Source: Kocuria sp.
GTDB lineage: Bacteria; Actinomycetota; Actinomycetes; Actinomycetales; Micrococcaceae
Assembly: GCA_030453435.1 (NCBI GenBank)
Contig: JAKDKI010000032.1
Span: 1 to 12,641 of the forward strand
Direction: 5' to 3'
Length of the DNA: 12,641 nt
Shown here: piece by piece, positions 6,578-12,641 of the stretch
Numbering within the stretch: position 1 is the first letter of the stretch
Layout of the letters: every line of letters starts with the position of its first letter
Translations under genes and position numbers: made by a program
The notes under the pieces: model-generated
The model's input: the letters and a program-made list of their open reading frames with translations, nothing else
Databases searched by the model: none
What the model was told of the DNA's origin: nothing

Positions 6578-8287
6578 ATGGCTAGCGAGACCTCCCGAGA
6601 TTTTTTGGCAACCCGTCCGTGGACCCGGAGCTACAGCCCCGATGTCCCGCGAGACCTCAACCTCCCCGATACTTCCCTGATCCATATGCTCGAGAAGTCC
6701 GTGGCTCGCCACGGCGGTAAGACCGCGCTCGAATTCTTCGGCGCCGGCGTCAGCTACGCGGAACTGGGCGACCAGGTCCAGCGCGCGGCCGAAGGCCTGC
6801 GCCTGATGGGCGTGGAGGCTGGTGATCGCGTGGCCATCGTGCTGCCCAATTGCCCGCAGCACATCGTGGCGTACTACGCAGCCATGCGCCTGGGTGCGAT
6901 CGTGGTTGAACACAATCCGCTGTACACCGCGCCCGAACTCCGGCACCAGTTCGAGGACCACGGTGCCCGTGTGGCGATCGTGTGGGACAAGATCGCCTCT
7001 CGTATTACCTCCATGCCCAAAGACCTCAATATTGAGCACATCGTGTCCGTGGACATTACGGCAGCCATGCCCAAGGTCATGCGGATCGCCTTGCAGTTGC
7101 CCATCAAGAAGCTCAAGCAGCAGCGGGCGGAGCTCACCGAATCCGCTCCGGGCACCGTTCCGTGGCGGAAACTGATCAGCGCAGACCCCATTCGCTCGGA
7201 TCACAGGCGCCCTTCGGCCACTGACGTAGCGCTGTTGCAGTACACTTCGGGCACCACGGGCGCCCCCAAGGGTGCCATGCTCACGCATCGGAACCTGGAG
7301 TCCAACGCGGTCATGGGCCAGCACTGGCTGGGTACCACCTCGGATGAGGTGGTGTATGGGGTGCTCCCGCTCTTCCACGCGTTCGGACTGACTCTGGGAA
7401 TGACGTTCGCGATGTCCCTGGGTGCCAAGCTCGTGCTGTTTCCCACGGTGCGAGCGGACCTGATCCTCAAGGCTATGAAGAAGTCCATGCCCACCGTTCT
7501 GCCCGCCGTTCCGCCGGTGTACCAGAAGGTCTTGGACGCGGCATCGGAGCAAGGAAAAGACCTGTCCGGAATTCGTGTGGCGGTCTCCGGTGCCATGACC
7601 CTGCCCGTCCCGCTGGTCAAGACGTGGGAAGATGCCACGGGCGGCATGCTTATCGAGGGCTACGGGCTCACCGAATGTTCACCGCTGGTCTCATGCAATC
7701 CGCTCAGTGATCACCGCGAAGCCGGCTCCATCGGCATCCCCTTCCCGAGCACCGATATCCGCCTGGTCGACCCGGAAACCTGTGAGGACGTGGCCCTGGG
7801 CGAGGAAGGGGAGCTCTGGGTCAAGGGTCCCCAGGTCGCTCAGGGTTATTGGAAGCGTCCTGAGGAGACCGCCAAGCTGATCACCGAGGACGGCTGGCTG
7901 CGCACCGGTGACATCGTCACCGTCGATGAAAAAGGGTTCCTGCGCGTGGTGGACCGCATCAAGGAAGTCATCATCACGGGTGGCTTCAACGTGGCACCCA
8001 CCGAGGTGGAGACCGCTCTCAAACTCCACGACTCCATCGAGGACGCCGCCGTGGTCGGCATTGCCAACGACAAGGGCAACGAGTCCGTGGTGGCCGCGGT
8101 GGTCCTCGCCCCCGGCATGACTCTCAACGAGGACGAGCTGCGCGAGCATTGCTACGACAAGGTCACCCGTTACAAGGTCCCCCGTCGCATCGTGGCCATG
8201 GACGAGCTGCCGCGCACCATGCTGGGTAAGACACTGCGCCGCGCGGTCAAGGAACAGATCGTCCAGGAGAAGTTGCTGGACCGCTGA
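6578..8287 (+). CDS. Long-chain fatty-acid--CoA ligase (FadD-like, ANL superfamily)
   Basis: This 569-residue enzyme should activate a carboxylic acid with ATP to an acyl-AMP and then to an acyl-CoA. The N-terminal domain holds the AMP-binding P-loop YTSGTTGAPKG (222-232) and the A5 motif YGLTE (362-366). The A7 motif RTGD (D445) and the hinge region VDRIKEVIITGGFNVAP (GGFN at 468-471) mark the swing to the C-terminal domain, which carries the adenylation lysine K551 in MLGKTLRR. Length and motifs fit bacterial FadD; the substrate is most likely a medium or long fatty acid, though aryl acids cannot be excluded. The ATG at 6578 is chosen because the protein then starts as typical relatives do (MASETSRDF) and a TANNNT box lies just upstream; upstream in-frame codons to 6527 encode an unrelated short leader. 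A strong terminator at 8347-8392 closes the gene, so it appears to be transcribed alone. Confidence 0.92.
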   Translation: MASETSRDFLATRPWTRSYSPDVPRDLNLPDTSLIHMLEKSVARHGGKTALEFFGAGVSYAELGDQVQRAAEGLRLMGVEAGDRVAIVLPNCPQHIVAYYAAMRLGAIVVEHNPLYTAPELRHQFEDHGARVAIVWDKIASRITSMPKDLNIEHIVSVDITAAMPKVMRIALQLPIKKLKQQRAELTESAPGTVPWRKLISADPIRSDHRRPSATDVALLQYTSGTTGAPKGAMLTHRNLESNAVMGQHWLGTTSDEVVYGVLPLFHAFGLTLGMTFAMSLGAKLVLFPTVRADLILKAMKKSMPTVLPAVPPVYQKVLDAASEQGKDLSGIRVAVSGAMTLPVPLVKTWEDATGGMLIEGYGLTECSPLVSCNPLSDHREAGSIGIPFPSTDIRLVDPETCEDVALGEEGELWVKGPQVAQGYWKRPEETAKLITEDGWLRTGDIVTVDEKGFLRVVDRIKEVIITGGFNVAPTEVETALKLHDSIEDAAVVGIANDKGNESVVAAVVLAPGMTLNEDELREHCYDKVTRYKVPRRIVAMDELPRTMLGKTLRRAVKEQIVQEKLLDR

Positions 8288-8346
8288 ATCCGGTGGGGGC
8301 GGTTTCGGTGACGGTCCTGTCCTGCGCTAGCCCTGAACCACCACGA

Positions 8347-8392
8347 TTGACGACGTCGCTGCGAGACTCTCGCGGCGGCGTCGTCAATTTTT
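8347..8392 (+). terminator. Strong intrinsic terminator after the acyl-CoA ligase gene
   Basis: TTGACGACG (8347-8355) pairs with CGTCGTCAA (8379-8387). Pairing continues inward to 8365/8369 with only two G-U pairs, giving a 19-bp stem closed by the three-base loop ACT, and TTTTT follows at 8388-8392. It lies 60 bases after the ligase stop and 48 bases before the end of the convergent flavin reductase gene. On the minus strand the exit side lacks a T run, so it acts mainly on plus-strand transcripts. Confidence 0.92.
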
Positions 8393-8439
8393 GTTCGGAC
8401 CAGACGCGGCCTCTGCGCAGCGGCGGGTCCTGTGGCGCG

Positions 8440-9066
8440 TTAGGCGGGATTCTTGATGCTGTCGTACGGGATGCGACGGATCGAGCGGATGTGGCCGAGA
8501 CCTGCCCACTCGTCGTGGCCCAGGCGGGCGATGGGGTCGAGCCTGCGTGCGTCTGGGCCGCGCTCGCCGAGAGCTTCCGGGGCCACGGCTACGTGCTGGA
8601 CCTCGCCGAAGACCACGTAACCGTTGCCCACCTTTAAGGGCTCGCCGTGCACGGTGCATTCCATGCTGGCCGGCGACTCTGCCACTCGAGGGGCAGAGAC
8701 GGTACGGGATGGCTCCCGGGTGAGACCCACCTCGTCGAACTCGCTCACGTTCCGCGGGTAGTCGGTGCCCGTGGCGTTGATCTTCTCGAAGAGCTCTACG
8801 GGGGTGTGGTTGACCACGAATTCGCGGGTCTCCAGAACGTTGCGCAGCGTGTCCTTCACGCCGGTCGAGACGAACTGAATGATGACCGGATCGGAAGAGG
8901 CCATGGTGAAGTACGAGTGCGGTGAGAGATTGTCCACTCCGGCGGCCGAGCGCGATGAGACCCAGGCGATGGGGCGGGGAATCACCAGCGACTTCACGAT
9001 GCTCGCCCACGAGCCATGGGCATCCGGGGTGAGTTCCTCTTTGGGCATGTCCGTCATGGGTTCCAT
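8440..9066 (-). CDS. Flavin reductase-like FMN-binding protein (DIM6/NTAB family)
   Basis: This 208-residue protein has the split-barrel FMN-binding fold of the flavin reductase-like domain. The diagnostic segment is RPIAWVSSRSAAGVDNLSPHSYF near residues 32-54, followed by FVVNHTPVELFEKINATG, and by ECTVHGEPLKVGNGYVVFGEVQHVAV in the second half. Relatives either supply reduced flavin to a monooxygenase or act as stand-alone flavoproteins; no monooxygenase is in the window, so the partner is unknown. It is transcribed divergently from the second acyl-CoA ligase, which hints at a shared catabolic role. ATG 9066 is chosen, with ATGs at 9057 and 9048 also in frame; none has a clear ribosome site. 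An extension to 9129 adds basic residues unlike the family and would cover the probable promoter region. Confidence 0.87.
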   Translation of the reverse strand: MEPMTDMPKEELTPDAHGSWASIVKSLVIPRPIAWVSSRSAAGVDNLSPHSYFTMASSDPVIIQFVSTGVKDTLRNVLETREFVVNHTPVELFEKINATGTDYPRNVSEFDEVGLTREPSRTVSAPRVAESPASMECTVHGEPLKVGNGYVVFGEVQHVAVAPEALGERGPDARRLDPIARLGHDEWAGLGHIRSIRRIPYDSIKNPA

Positions 9067-9069
9067 TGC

Positions 9070-9079
9070 ATCACGTGAT
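9070..9079. repeat. 10-bp perfect palindrome beside the flavin reductase start
   Basis: ATCACGTGAT is its own reverse complement and lies 4 to 13 bases before the ATG at 9066. It could be an operator site overlapping the start of the flavin reductase mRNA. A palindrome this short can also arise by chance. Confidence 0.4.
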
Positions 9080-9112
9080 CGCCGGATTCGGGGTCGGTGA
9101 AAATGTGTGCGA

Positions 9113-9128
9113 TCAATAACTATTGACA
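9113..9128. promoter_or_regulatory. Inverted repeat overlapping a consensus -35 in the divergent promoter region
   Basis: TCAATA (9113-9118) and TATTGA (9121-9126) form a perfect 6-2-6 inverted repeat in the AT-rich patch between the divergent flavin reductase and acyl-CoA ligase genes. It overlaps TTGACA (9123-9128), an exact -35 consensus on the plus strand; the -10 placed 17 bases on (TTCCAT, 9146-9151) is poor. A regulator bound here would control the ligase and possibly the divergent gene. Confidence 0.45.
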
Positions 9129-9198
9129 TTCACAACGATTGACGATTCCATGGTCTGCACGTGACGTCCGTCGCAGTGCTGCGCTCCCTCGGGAGCTG

Positions 9199-9204
9199 AG
9201 GAGG
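9199..9204 (+). promoter_or_regulatory. Ribosome binding site that sets the GTG start of the second ligase
   Basis: AGGAGG lies 6 bases before GTG 9211. It overrides the longer open frame, which begins at TTG 9139 without a ribosome site. Confidence 0.85.
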
Positions 9205-9210
9205 AAAACC

Positions 9211-10722
9211 GTGAACCTTGGAATCGGCACGTGGCCCGCTCGCCGCGTCATGGTCCGTCCGGATGCGACCGCCCTGGTGTTCGAGGGGCAGTCCGTGACC
9301 TATCGGGAATTCGAGGTGCGGGTCCGCAGGCTGGCAAACGCCCTGCGTGACTCCGGGGTGCGGCACGGTGATCGGATTGCCTACATGGGGTTCAACCACC
9401 CGTCGATCTTGGAAACTTTCTTTGCGGCCGGCCTACTCGATGCAGCCGCGGTGCTGATCAACCCCCGTTTGCGCCGGGCCGAGGTCGAGTACATTCTGCG
9501 CGACTGCGGTGCCAGCACGGTTGCCTTCGGGCAAGACCAGCGCGAGAACGCCACGGCGTTGGAGCCGGAGCTGACGGATGTGAGCACGTGGTTGAGCGTG
9601 GACGGGGGAGGTCCGGGGCAGGATTTCGAGACGTTCCTGCAGTCCGGAGGGGAGCGCGAGATCGACGAAGAGCTCGACCTCGATGAGCTGGCACTGATCA
9701 TGTACACCTCGGGAACCACGGGCAAACCCAAGGGCGCCATGCTGACCCACAACAACCTGTTCTACCAGTACGTCAATGCGCTCATCGGTCAGGACCTACG
9801 CCAGGACGAGGTGCGCCTGGCCGTGGCACCGCTGTTTCATATAGCCGGTCTCAACATGATGGCTCTGCCCACGTTCATGCTGGGCGGCACGATCATCATT
9901 CAGCGCCAGTTCCGGGCCCCGGATGTGCTGCGTGAGATTCAAGAGTCCCGGGTGACGTCCTCCTTCATGGTCCCGGCCATGCTGGACTCCCTGTCCCACG
10001 CGGAAGGTTTTGACGGCGCGGACTTCTCCTCCGTTCGAGCCTTCATGGTGGGCGGCTCGCCCCTGCCCGAGCGCATGCTGTGCACGTGGGCCGAACTGGA
10101 TGTGGCCGTGATGCAGGGCTTCGGCATGACCGAAACGGCTCCCGGGGTGCGCATGCTCGAACCGCGCGACGGCGTGAGCAAACTCGGATCCGCCGGTCGA
10201 CAGCACTTCTTCACGGAATCACGGCTCGTGGACCCGCTGGGCGATCCCGTGGATCCCGGGCAGCCGGGTGAAGTGATCGTGCGCGGCCCCAACGTGATGA
10301 GTGGGTACTGGAACAAGCCGGAGGAAACCGCCAAGGCTCTGGATGGCGGGTGGTATCACTCGGGTGATATCGCCGTGGAGGATGAGGATGGCTACCTGTT
10401 CATCAAGGACCGCATCAAGGACATGTACATCTCCGGAGGCGAGAACGTGTACCCGGCGGAAGTGGAGAACGCGCTGTTGGATGTCCCCGCCGTTCAGGAA
10501 GCAGCGGTCATCGGGGTTCCGGACGAGAAGTGGGACGAAACGGGCCGGGCCTTTGTGGTGCTCTTCCCGGAGGCAGCGGCTGTCACGGGGTCGGAAATCA
10601 GGGATCAGCTCAAGGGTCGGTTGGCCAGTTACAAGCTACCGGCTTCGGTGGATGTGGTCGCTGAACTGCCGCGCACGACCACCGGAAAGATCCAGAAACA
10701 CATGCTGCGCGAACGGGCCTGA
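9211..10722 (+). CDS. Acyl-CoA synthetase / AMP-dependent ligase (second ANL enzyme)
   Basis: This 503-residue ligase starts at a GTG. It shows the P-loop YTSGTTGKPKG (165-175), the A5 motif GFGMTE (303-308), SGD at 384-386 in place of TGD (D386 kept), the hinge KDRIKDMYISGGENVYPAEVE, and the catalytic lysine K493 in TTTGKIQKHM. It will form an acyl-AMP and then an acyl-CoA. It is shorter than the ligase at 6578 and is a different subfamily, resembling FadD13-like or MenE-like stand-alone ligases; the substrate may be a fatty or aromatic acid and is not readable from motifs. It is divergent from a flavin reductase gene and followed in the same direction by a LysR gene and a cycloisomerase, which favours a catabolic CoA-activation step. 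A hairpin follows 10 bases after the stop. Confidence 0.9.
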   Translation: MNLGIGTWPARRVMVRPDATALVFEGQSVTYREFEVRVRRLANALRDSGVRHGDRIAYMGFNHPSILETFFAAGLLDAAAVLINPRLRRAEVEYILRDCGASTVAFGQDQRENATALEPELTDVSTWLSVDGGGPGQDFETFLQSGGEREIDEELDLDELALIMYTSGTTGKPKGAMLTHNNLFYQYVNALIGQDLRQDEVRLAVAPLFHIAGLNMMALPTFMLGGTIIIQRQFRAPDVLREIQESRVTSSFMVPAMLDSLSHAEGFDGADFSSVRAFMVGGSPLPERMLCTWAELDVAVMQGFGMTETAPGVRMLEPRDGVSKLGSAGRQHFFTESRLVDPLGDPVDPGQPGEVIVRGPNVMSGYWNKPEETAKALDGGWYHSGDIAVEDEDGYLFIKDRIKDMYISGGENVYPAEVENALLDVPAVQEAAVIGVPDEKWDETGRAFVVLFPEAAAVTGSEIRDQLKGRLASYKLPASVDVVAELPRTTTGKIQKHMLRERA

Positions 10723-10732
10723 GACGGCGCAT

Positions 10733-10753
10733 GGCGATGGAGGCTCCGTCGCC
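10733..10753 (+). terminator. Hairpin after the second ligase, possible terminator without T tract
   Basis: GGCGATGG (10733-10740) pairs with CCGTCGCC (10746-10753) around AGGCT, giving 8 bp with one G-U pair. It begins 10 bases past the stop. No T run follows, so termination would be weak or of the U-less actinobacterial kind. Confidence 0.35.
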
Positions 10754-10760
10754 GCGTAAA

Positions 10761-10820
10761 ACCATCGATTTTATCGAAACATGTTCCTAATTCGCGCGAT
10801 TGTAGATACGATTCTAATGA
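10761..10820 (+). promoter_or_regulatory. AT-rich candidate promoter/operator region of the LysR gene
   Basis: This stretch is far more AT-rich than its surroundings. It holds TCGAT-TTT-ATCGA (10765-10777), a perfect 5-3-5 repeat, then the palindrome AACATGTT (10778-10785), and TCTAAT (10813-10818), a 5-of-6 match to the -10 consensus, 30 bases before the LysR ATG. The -35 (TTCGCG, 10791-10796) is weak. Two adjacent dyads before a LysR gene suggest autoregulation sites. Confidence 0.45.
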
Positions 10821-10847
10821 AACAATGTCGGGAAGAAGCGGGACCTC

Positions 10848-11750
10848 ATGGAGCTTCGACAACTGAACTACTTCATCGCCGTGGCCGAAGAACGTCACTT
10901 CGGGCGTGCGGCCAAGCGACTGCACATGGCCCAGCCGCCTCTGTCGCAACAGATCCGTCAGCTGGAAGAACAGCTGGGCGTGAAATTACTGGATCGCACC
11001 ACGCGCCGCGTTGACCTCACCGCAGCGGGCCAGGAGCTTTTGGACCGCGGGCGCAAGATCGTCAACGAGGTGGAGACGCTCAAGGCGGATGTGTACCAGG
11101 TGGGCAACGGTGCCACCGGTGTACTGCGCGTGGGTTTCTCCGGCTCAGCGACATACGGGGTCATGCCCAAGATCGTGCGCCATGTGAAGCAGGCTCTGCC
11201 CGGGTTGTCCATGACGCTGCAGGGCGAAATGCTGACACCCGCCATGGAAGCGGGCTTGCGGGATCACACGTTGGACGCCGCTGTGCTGCGTCCCCCGGTG
11301 GCCTCCTCCGAAATTGAGTACAAGGTGGTGGCCCGCGAGAAGCTCGTGGTGGCGCTGCCTTCCCACAGCCCCCTGGCCACCGGGCGGCCCGTGGCCATCA
11401 ACGAACTTCAGGAACAGCCCTTCATCACCTACCCACCGGAATCGGTGATGTACCGGATGGTCTCCGAGCTGTGCCGGCAGGGCGGATTCCAGGCCCGGAT
11501 CGGCCAAGTGGCCAAGGAAACCTCCACCATGCTGTCGTTCGTGGCGGCCGGCGGGGGAGTGGCTGTGGTCCCGGAGGCCGTGCGTTCCTTCCAACTGGAG
11601 GGTGTGGTCTATGCGGCACTCGAAGATTCCCCCGACAGTGACCTCGCCGTGGCGTGGCGCAGAGAAGATCGCTCCACGCTGCTGCACAACTTTGTGAACC
11701 TCGTGATGGACGTCAGCGAGACACACCCTGGCACGAAAGGCCAAGTATGA
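10848..11750 (+). CDS. LysR-family transcriptional regulator (BenM/CatM-like)
   Basis: This 300-residue regulator has an N-terminal winged helix-turn-helix at about 1-60 (MELRQLNYFIAVAEERHFGRAA...QPPLSQQIRQLEEQLGVKLLDRT), a linker helix, and an effector-binding domain at about 90-295 beginning LRVGFSGSATYGVMPKIV. The helix-turn-helix and the VGFSGSA start of the sensor domain resemble BenM/CatM/CatR-type activators that respond to muconate or benzoate; that subgroup is inferred from pattern memory. ATG 10848 fits the family length exactly; GGGA lies 4 bases upstream. Unlike most LysR genes, it is not divergent from its probable target but co-directional: its TGA overlaps the ATG of the downstream cycloisomerase gene as ATGA, so the two are probably co-translated. 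Confidence 0.93.
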   Translation: MELRQLNYFIAVAEERHFGRAAKRLHMAQPPLSQQIRQLEEQLGVKLLDRTTRRVDLTAAGQELLDRGRKIVNEVETLKADVYQVGNGATGVLRVGFSGSATYGVMPKIVRHVKQALPGLSMTLQGEMLTPAMEAGLRDHTLDAAVLRPPVASSEIEYKVVAREKLVVALPSHSPLATGRPVAINELQEQPFITYPPESVMYRMVSELCRQGGFQARIGQVAKETSTMLSFVAAGGGVAVVPEAVRSFQLEGVVYAALEDSPDSDLAVAWRREDRSTLLHNFVNLVMDVSETHPGTKGQV

Positions 11751-12641
11751 AAATCACCCGCATTGAGGCGGTCCCGTACTCGATTCCTTACGTACACCCC
11801 CTGCACTTCGCATCGGGCTCGGTGGACGAGGCTGATCACGTGCTGGTGCGCGTACACACGGACGAGGGAATTGTGGGCGTGGCCGACACCCCGCCCCGTC
11901 CGTACACCTACGGCGAGACACAGAAGTCCATCGTGGCGGTGGTCGAGGACATCTTCTCCCCTCAGCTGGCGGGGCTGGACATCTTCGCTCGTGACCGCAT
12001 GCAAACCATCATGGACCGCACGGTGCACAACCAGACCGCCAAGGGCGCGGTGGACATCGCCGTGTGGGATGTCATTGGCAAGTACCTGAACCAGCCGGTG
12101 TCATCGCTGCTGGGCGGTTTCACGGATCACATGACGGTCTCGCACATGCTCGGTTTCAAGCCGGCCCAGGAACTCTTGCAGATTGCTCTGGAGTTCCGGG
12201 AGAAGCACGGCATCAACACCTTCAAGCTCAAGACGGGGCGTCGCCCCATCTCACTGGACGTCGAAGCCGCCCGAGTGCTGCGCGAGGGCCTCGGCCCCGA
12301 AGCGCACCTTTACATGGATGCCAATCGCGGTTGGTCGGCCAATGAATCAGCCGAGGTGCTGCGCCAGACCGCGGACCTGGGCATGGAGTTCCTTGAGGAG
12401 CCCGACGACGCCCGCGAAGTTCTCGGACGACGCCGCCTGGTCACCAACTCGCCCATCCCGATCGCCGCGGATGAGTCCGCGCCGGACCTCGGTAGCGCTG
12501 CCCGTGAGATCTTGACGGGAGGCGCAAACTTCCTGGCCATCAAGACCGCGCGCTCCGGTTTCACCGAAGCTACCAAGATCCTGGGTATGGCCCAGGGCAT
12601 GGGCATTGACGTGTACGTGGGCAACCAGATCGACACCCAGG
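11747..12641 (+). CDS. Muconate-cycloisomerase-like enolase-superfamily enzyme (3' end outside window)
   Basis: The first 298 residues are present and the reading frame is open to the window edge; relatives are about 370 residues long. The N-terminal capping domain (1-125) is followed by the barrel with KLK (K160 and K162, of which K162 is the expected catalytic base), metal ligands D191 (MDANRGW), E217 (FLEEPD) and D242 (ADES), and the second lysine K266 (IKTARSG). A KxK plus opposite lysine is the muconate-lactonizing subgroup pattern, not the mandelate-racemase Lys/His pair. With a BenM/CatM-like LysR gene overlapping it, conversion of cis,cis-muconate to muconolactone in the catechol branch is the leading guess. 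Other members of the subgroup (dipeptide epimerase, N-succinylamino acid racemase, o-succinylbenzoate synthase) cannot be excluded. A GAAAGG ribosome site lies 7 bases before the ATG. Catechol dioxygenase or muconolactone isomerase genes would be expected to the right. Confidence 0.85.
   Translation, partial: MKITRIEAVPYSIPYVHPLHFASGSVDEADHVLVRVHTDEGIVGVADTPPRPYTYGETQKSIVAVVEDIFSPQLAGLDIFARDRMQTIMDRTVHNQTAKGAVDIAVWDVIGKYLNQPVSSLLGGFTDHMTVSHMLGFKPAQELLQIALEFREKHGINTFKLKTGRRPISLDVEAARVLREGLGPEAHLYMDANRGWSANESAEVLRQTADLGMEFLEEPDDAREVLGRRRLVTNSPIPIAADESAPDLGSAAREILTGGANFLAIKTARSGFTEATKILGMAQGMGIDVYVGNQIDTQ

Noticed and set aside
6452..7552. Long minus-strand reading frame extending the membrane protein upstream to 7552
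   Set aside because: It is antisense to the acyl-CoA ligase with its clear catalytic motifs. The translated residues are low-complexity His/Gly/Arg-rich, typical of a shadow frame in GC-rich DNA.
8293..8637. Plus-strand frame of 114 codons after the ligase
   Set aside because: It runs through the strong terminator and antisense to the flavin reductase gene, with no ribosome site or domain.
9139..9210. TTG start extending the second ligase by 24 residues
   Set aside because: It has no ribosome site and overlaps the likely promoter region. GTG 9211 has AGGAGG at ideal spacing and gives the expected protein start.
10774..10789. LexA/SOS-box-like sequence TCGAAACATGTTCC before the LysR gene
   Set aside because: The actinobacterial box needs TCGAAC-N4-GTTCGA. 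Here the left C is missing, the spacing is one base short and the right arm ends CCTA.
10806..10820. Possible BenM/CatM operator (ATAC-N7-GTAT)
   Set aside because: ATAC is present at 10806-10809, but the other half reads ATGA, so the dyad is not there.
1..12641. Mobile elements, CRISPR, tRNA genes, toxin-antitoxin or phage genes
   Set aside because: No direct-repeat array, transposase, integrase, tRNA-like cloverleaf or short toxin/antitoxin pair was seen on either strand.

Overview
The window reads as chromosomal DNA of a GC-rich Gram-positive actinobacterium, most likely order Micrococcales and near the Micrococcaceae. That placement rests on codon use, strongly G/C third positions, a probable leaderless gene and protein character; it is inference, and no rRNA or other taxonomic marker is present. 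There is no tRNA, rRNA, CRISPR array, IS element or phage gene. Coding density is high, and no gap between genes exceeds about 175 bases.

Layout. (1) 17-1612 (+): lipoyl-bearing E2 acyltransferase of a 2-oxoacid (probably branched-chain) dehydrogenase; its E1 genes would lie just left of the window. (2) 1609-2250 (-): a divergent 3-methyladenine DNA glycosylase I (Tag), tail to tail with E2 and overlapping it by 4 bases. (3) 2426-5493 (-): a compact signalling operon of a LuxR/NarL-type response regulator, a six-helix membrane histidine kinase, and a third membrane protein built like a histidine kinase but with its catalytic elements missing. (4) 5558-6451 (-): a four-helix membrane protein with a long hydrophilic N-terminus, upstream of the regulator operon on the same strand. 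(5) 6578-8287 (+): an acyl-CoA ligase, apparently translated from a leaderless mRNA and closed by a strong intrinsic terminator. (6) 8440-9066 (-): a flavin reductase-like flavoprotein, divergent from (7) 9211-10722 (+): a second acyl-CoA ligase. (8) 10848-11750 (+): a LysR regulator overlapping by ATGA with (9) 11747-end (+): a muconate-cycloisomerase-like enolase-superfamily enzyme cut by the window edge.

How the parts fit. The right half (two ligases, flavin reductase, LysR, cycloisomerase) looks like the edge of a region for breaking down organic, possibly aromatic, acids; the E2 on the left also belongs to acid or amino-acid catabolism. The middle is a self-contained sensor system. Its most unusual features are a kinase/pseudo-kinase pair in one operon, a response-regulator receiver with an extra loop, and a perfect 11-bp inverted repeat just before the regulator gene. 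Part of that repeat recurs upstream of the neighbouring membrane-protein gene at the same distance from a shared TAGACTC element. This is the best candidate for something not yet described. The Tag homologue, whose base-binding residues are changed while its zinc ligands and catalytic Glu are kept, is the second.
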